Source: Casuarina equisetifolia (lineage: Eukaryota > Streptophyta > Magnoliopsida > Fagales > Casuarinaceae). From it: a DNA stretch of 64,000 nucleotides. The stretch is taken from NCBI GenBank assembly GCA_028551475.1, contig CM052359.1, forward strand, positions 15,811,583 through 15,875,582. Direction: 5' to 3'. The translations under genes and the position numbers were made by a program. Below, piece by piece: positions 59,271 through 64,000 of the stretch; within the stretch, counting starts at the first letter, position 1; every line of letters starts with the position of its first letter. Under the pieces are notes generated by a model. That model was not told the origin of the DNA and made no database searches. It was given only the letters and a program-made list of their open reading frames with translations.

Positions 59271-60302
59271 TAATTACATTGATAATAGTTTGATTGAAAA
59301 CTATAAAGCAAGCACTTCTTGGGAGGCAACCCAAGCATTTTGTGGCCTTTTTACTCGAAAGCTATCACCACATGCTCATTACAACTCCACATTGATAGCT
59401 CGTAATGAGGAAAGTTTTCTTGCCCTTTTTTACTATTGTTTTCTTTCTTTTGCATTGAGGACAATGTCTCATTCAAGTTTGGGGGTGCTGATGTTATTGT
59501 TGGAAGTGTGCTATTATTGTTGGGTTGTATTGGAGGTTGTGTTTTATGATAGTTGTTGTTATGTTAGAAGTATAATGACAGTGTATTGGAAGTGGTTTTT
59601 GTTGTGTTGGAAGTGTGTTAGAGAACTTGTATTTTGTTGCGTTGAAATTTTCTACTTTGTGTTAAAAGTTGTGTTAGTAGTCTATTTTTATGTTTTTTTT
59701 TTTTTGTGATGGACCATGATTGCCATGATTGGATTCCTTATTGTGAATTCTTGGTGATTCTTAGGGAGATGTAGATTTTGTTCAAATATGTAACTATGGT
59801 ATAAGTTAAGTGTGCTTTTAATTATGTTGATTCACTTATAGAGCACTAAAACTCTTTATTTTTTTTTTAAATTATATGTATCTCTAGAGAATATTCATGT
59901 GAAGTGTGTGATTTTCTTGGATCTCATTTGGATCTTAGACTTTGCTTAATTTCCTCTTAAGGCAAAATCCTAGGTTACATCTAATGAAGAAAATGATTTA
60001 GGTCATCTTTGGATTATTTGAGCCTTTTAAGCCAACCTTATTTACTTATCCTCAATCACCCCACTGAGCCTTGTTCTTATCCTAAATTTTGTTGAATGAG
60101 ACTTATATATATATATATATATATATATATAGCCTTTTTAATCAATTTATACCAGTGTCCCATGCCCATGAACATATTGACTTCTAATGTCTACAAGTTT
60201 ATTTAAGCATAAGAGAAGTCAAAGGGAAGGATGGTGGATGGGAAGAAATCGATTGGAATGATTGTGTGTAGCATAATATGTTGCTTTTGCAAATGCAAAT
60301 GT
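59271..60302 (+). other. 3' end of the Athila-type element, pol deleted
   Basis: Directly after gag comes a segment typical of Athila 3' ends: CTTGGGAGGCAACCCAAGCA (59319-59338), TTTGCATTGAGGACAATGTCTC (59450-59471) and the purine tract AAGTTTGGGGGTG (59476-59488). The following 800 bp are non-coding, with a TTGTTGGAAGTGT-like degenerate repeat (59500-59620) and a (TA)n tract at 60105-60130. The 139-codon ORF at 59290-59709 is the T/G-rich shadow of this repeat. Confidence 0.7.
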
Positions 60303-60500
60303 TGTTAGATTTAATGGCTAACCAAGAAAAAAAAAAGGGGGGTGAATTGGTTATCTCAGTTTCTTTTTCTATTTGTAGGTTCAATCACTTTTCATGCACT
60401 TAAGCTAAGCATTCAAGGATATCAAAATCAAACAACAAAGTAAATAGACACAAAGAGGGATGCACCCAAGTTTACACGGTGGTTTAGCCCTTGTCACCTA
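60303..60500 (-). repeat. LTR family copy 4, first part (split by copy 5)
   Basis: On the forward strand it begins TGTTAGATTTAATGGCTAACCAAG and GGGGGGTGAATTGG, which is the reverse complement of the 3' end of the family (compare 5590-5630). It stops at GTCACCTA, where copy 5 is inserted, and resumes at 62249. Confidence 0.8.
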
Positions 60501-62243
60501 TGTTAGGTTTTATAACTTAATAAGAAGAGGGGTTTGAATTGTTTAAGTCAAAAGATGAATACAATTTTTGCTATTTAAAATGCTTTTAGATTTGAACACA
60601 ATTTCACACTAATATGATAAGAAAAATAGCAAGCAAATGTCACACAAATAAGTTGCAAAATAGCAAAACTATCTCACAGACGAGGTAGCAAATAAATGAC
60701 AGATTAATGGTTGGATAGATAGCACATTTAGCAAGTTAAATCCAAACAAGATAAGGGAAAAGAAACACCAAATTTACCACGGTGGTTAGACATTTAATCC
60801 TTAAGCCCTACGTCCACCCTATTTTCCCTTAATCCAACTGATTTAAGTCTCTTTACTACAAGCTAGGAGAAATCCTCTCCTATGCTTCACAACTCCTCAA
60901 CAAGGAGTTAGTTTATCCATGGTTACAAGATTTAGGTTGAATCAACCTTAGTACATCAAGAAAATCCTCAAATGTATATTGTAAGTGAGGAACAATAATT
61001 TATAAAAAGCTAATTGAAGATATACAAACTCAATTCAAGCTCTAATCACAAAACTCTCAATTTTCACAGAGTTAAGGTTTTAGATTTACAAAAAAGTCTA
61101 TGTGCATATAATAATCAAGACTCAATCAGCACATAAATAACTCAATCTAATAGTGACTATTCATAAGAATATTGATTTGAAGGAATATCACCAAAGAAAC
61201 AAAGTAGTTGCACAGATTCGATGAAGTAATCAATCAGTATTCGCGATTTCTTGCATGATTTCAGTATGTATATGATTATTCTAAAATGTAGTATGTGTAG
61301 AAGCTTCAAAGATTCTCAAAGAATGCCTTATTGTAGAAGATTTAACAACTTTAAGCATTCTAGGTTTTTAGTTCAAACTTGAACTGCCCGTTTAGAACTT
61401 CCTGTTGATAAATGATGTAATTTCCATCATTCAACAGTAGAAAAGATGATTAATGCAAGAAATACCCATTCTAACATATCGATCACCTCAAGATTCTTCC
61501 TGTTGGGGCATTAACGATAGAGACAGAGATGAGAGAATGAGTCAACAAGAAGAGATAGGGCTTCTCAAAGTGTTTGTTCAATTAGGGGACTTTTGCTCTT
61601 AACATTAAGTGAAACGACTACGTTTCACTTTGACTTATCAGATGAGCTCAAGCAAGAGCAACTCGGTCCAACAAAATACTCCAGCTTGCGATCAATAAAT
61701 CAATATAGCTTAGGCCAATATAGCTTAGTCCAATGAAGCTTAATCCAACAAAATACTCCCGCTTGTAATTAACAATTAGTGCAGCTTAGGCCAATATAGC
61801 TTGGTCTAGTGCAGCTCGATCTAATGCAACTTCTGGCTAGCAGATCAATGTAGCTTGGGCCAGTGCAACTTGGACCAGTAAAGCTTAGTCCAATGAATTT
61901 ACATAGCTCAATCTAACTTTATATGATCACTTTGTAATATGATCTTTGCCCCCTTTTTAATAGGTACCTATAAATATATAAGTGCAAGTATCATTTCTCT
62001 TTGAATATATTTAAATATGTTCTATCATTACGTATTTATGCAAACAAAAACATTACTTCGCGCAAAATATTTCTCAAGGTCACATCATAAAGATGTTTTA
62101 TAAATAAATATAGGAACCTAACTACTTTATAATATCATTAATTGATATTATAATTTGTACACCTTTTACTTCCTATGATTTTTTTTTGCACAAATGAAAA
62201 ACATTTTTCAATAAATAATTCACAAATAAATTTTGTCATAACA
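60501..62243 (-). repeat. solo LTR with target duplication ACCTA (LTR family copy 5), nested in copy 4
   Basis: Ends are TGTTAGG ... CATAACA, with a perfect 5-bp duplication ACCTA (60496-60500 and 62244-62248). Length is 1743 bp, reverse orientation. It has the AT inverted repeat at 62127-62153 next to GTACACCTTTTACTTCC, and a variable zone of AGCTTAGGCCAATATAGCTT-like units (61680-61915). No internal region remains. Confidence 0.93.
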
Positions 62244-62248
62244 ACCTA

Positions 62249-63108
62249 CTTCCACCCTCTTTTCCTTCAACACAACTGGTTAAAGTCCTCTTTACTTCAA
62301 AGCTAGGAGAAAACCCTTTTCTTACACTTTCAATTCCTCCTCAAGGACTTAAATAGTCCACGGTTACAATGATAAGGTTAAACCAACCTTAGTACATTAG
62401 CAAGTCCTTAAATATGTAAGATTTATGAGAAATATTGTTTATCAGAGATCTAATTGAAGATGGACAAAGTTAATTCAAGCTATAATCCCAAAACCCCCCA
62501 ATTATCACACGTTAAGGCTTTGGATTTATGAAGGAGTTAATGTACAAATAAAAATCAAAGTTTAATTAGCACATAAACAACTTAATTTAACAATGAATAT
62601 TCATAAGAATATTAATGTGTAAGAATATCATTGAAGATTCAAACTTCCTTTTTAGATCAATGAAGAATGTCATGAGTGTATGATCTTTCACAAGTGTCAA
62701 TGTATTCTCAATTTCTCAACAAAATCTCATCTGCCAACTTTTTTAAAGAACTACCAAGAACATCTCTTTATATGAGATATAAAGCATACTAGCTTTCTAC
62801 AATTTCTGTTCAAACTTGAGATGCCCGTTGCAATTTTTCCATTGGGACTTGATAAAAGCTCATCAAACAACAGTGCAAATGGTGATTAATGATCTTCGTA
62901 GCCGTTTTGACAACACCATCACTTCAGATTTCTTCCGGTTGGAGAATTAGTGACAAAGAAAGGTGAGAGAATATCTCAATGATAAGGTTAGGGCTCTTTT
63001 CCTCGCAATCGCTTAAGTGAAATAGCATCGCATGATTAAGACATTAGGTGTGCTAAGTCTTGTAGGCTGAGCTTGCAAGCTTAGCTTGTAAGCTTAACTT
63101 GCAAGCTA
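62249..63108 (-). repeat. LTR family copy 4, second part, truncated
   Basis: It continues copy 4 after the nested insert (CTTCCACCCTCTTTTCC, then the TAGGAGAAAACCC box, the CCCAAAACCCCCCAATTATC middle and a GCAAGCTTAGCTTGTAAGCTT repeat at 63070-63105). It ends at about 63108 before reaching the TGTTG end and the AT inverted repeat, and is joined there to forward copia coding sequence. Confidence 0.75.
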
Positions 63109-64000
63109 ATATTTTATGTGCTTGATCTTAGTAAATTAACAAATGAACAAACATACTTGATTGTGAATCACAATGTTGATGCTTGGTTATGGCATAGAAA
63201 GCTTGGACATGCTAGTTTAGGGTTAATAGAAAAACTATTCAAGAATAGTTTAGTTAAGGGATTACCTGAACTAAATTTTGATTAAAAAAAATTGTGTGAT
63301 GCATGTGCAAAGGGTAAACATACCTAAAGTAGCTTTAAACCAAAGAAAATGGTGTCTACTTCAAGACCTCTAGAATTGATCCATATGGATATGTTTGGTC
63401 CTTTGAGAACGACTACCATAAATGGTAAGTATTATGCCTTAGTTATAGTAGATGACTATATAAGATATACATGGGTATATCTACTTCATAGGAAAGATGA
63501 AGTATTTGAGAAATTTGTTGATTTCTCTAAAATTATTCAAAATGAAAAAGATCTCACTATCATTAAGATTAGGACAGATCATGGTGGTGAATTTGACAAT
63601 CACCTATTTGAGAAATTATACTCCAAGGATGGTATTTCTCATAATTTTTCAGCACCTAGAACACCACAACAAAATGGTGTTGTAGAAAGGAAAAATAGGA
63701 CACTTCAAGAGATGGCCAGGACTATGATATGTGAGTATAACCTTCCTAAATATTTTTGGGGAGAAGCTATAAGTATAGCTTGTTATATTTCAAATTGAGC
63801 ATTTTTAAGACCAATCTTGAAAAAGACTTTATTTGAACTATTCTTTTGTAGGAAACCTAACATTTCACACTTCCATATGTTAGGAAGTAAATGCTTTGTA
63901 TTAAACAATGGTAAAGAGTCACTTGGTAAGTTAGATTCCAAGAATGATGAGGCCATATTTCTTGGTTACTCTCATATTAGTAAGGCATATAGAGTTTTCA
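63109..64000 (+). pseudogene. copia GAG-pre-integrase and integrase, runs off window
   Basis: It is closely similar to 925-1840 of the element at the left end. The pre-integrase part reads DAWLWHRKLGHASLG (63178-63222) and LCDACAKGKHT (63292-63324). The integrase core follows: D of HMDMFGPL, D of RTDHGGEFD and E of QQNGVVERKN, so all three catalytic residues are present, and the W lost in the other copy is intact (KYFWGEA). In-frame stops at 63283, 63325 (at a CAA in the other copy) and 63796 (TGA where the other has AGA/CGA-type Arg) kill it. It starts abruptly inside the pre-integrase, with no gag or protease before it. Confidence 0.88.

Noticed and set aside
59290..59709. 139-codon forward ORF with C, V and Y-rich tail
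   Set aside because: It spans the Athila 3' signature and a T/G-rich degenerate repeat; composition explains the open frame.

Overview
This is a stretch of plant nuclear chromosome, from a dicot by the character of its two genes. It has spliced genes with GT-AG introns, is rich in A and T, and is packed with decayed LTR retrotransposons. I cannot name the species. There are two host genes and no RNA gene, CRISPR array or prokaryotic-type operon. Nearly everything else with coding signal is retroelement debris.

Layout. 1-5630: a 5'-cut Ty1-copia element of Sirevirus-like type, forward, ending in a 1.6 kb 3' LTR. 5631-10150: spacer with a reverse copia fragment. 10153-12480: a forward Ty3-gypsy 5' half (LTR end, gag, protease, start of RT) and a second copy of its own leader. 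12649-19437: a reverse gypsy element with both LTRs, whose protease is split by a piece of plastid DNA (ndhA end plus ndhI). 19476-21680: two tandem-repeat fields. 23235-25922: a compact nine-exon GH79 heparanase-like (GUS) gene. 26480-42076, opposite strand and tail to tail with it: a fifteen-exon plastid anion/phosphate transporter gene of the PHT4 family, whose 5.6 kb intron 7 carries an antisense gypsy relic. 43090-50400: a reverse copia wreck interrupted by an LTR. 50600-54270: a forward copia 5' end with a solo LTR inserted exactly in its primer-binding site. 54270-60300: an Athila-type gypsy relic that keeps gag and the 3' end but has lost pol. 60303-64000: a solo LTR nested inside an older LTR of the same family, then a copia integrase region running off the window.

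The host genes. The GUS gene encodes a predicted secreted or wall glycosidase of 535 residues with both catalytic glutamates. The PHT4 gene encodes a predicted 530-residue chloroplast-envelope or thylakoid-type MFS transporter. Both open reading frames can be followed through every splice junction without a stop, so both look functional. I see no evidence that they act in one pathway; they are only neighbours.

The main story is the layering of insertions. One LTR family occurs five times, twice as a solo LTR with a perfect 5-bp target duplication (GTATC, ACCTA). Three copies share a near-perfect AT-rich inverted repeat. I found no new defence, toxin or biosynthetic system. The most unusual items are that LTR family, the plastid insertion inside a gypsy protease, the duplicated start-codon segment of the GUS gene, and the pol-less Athila derivative.
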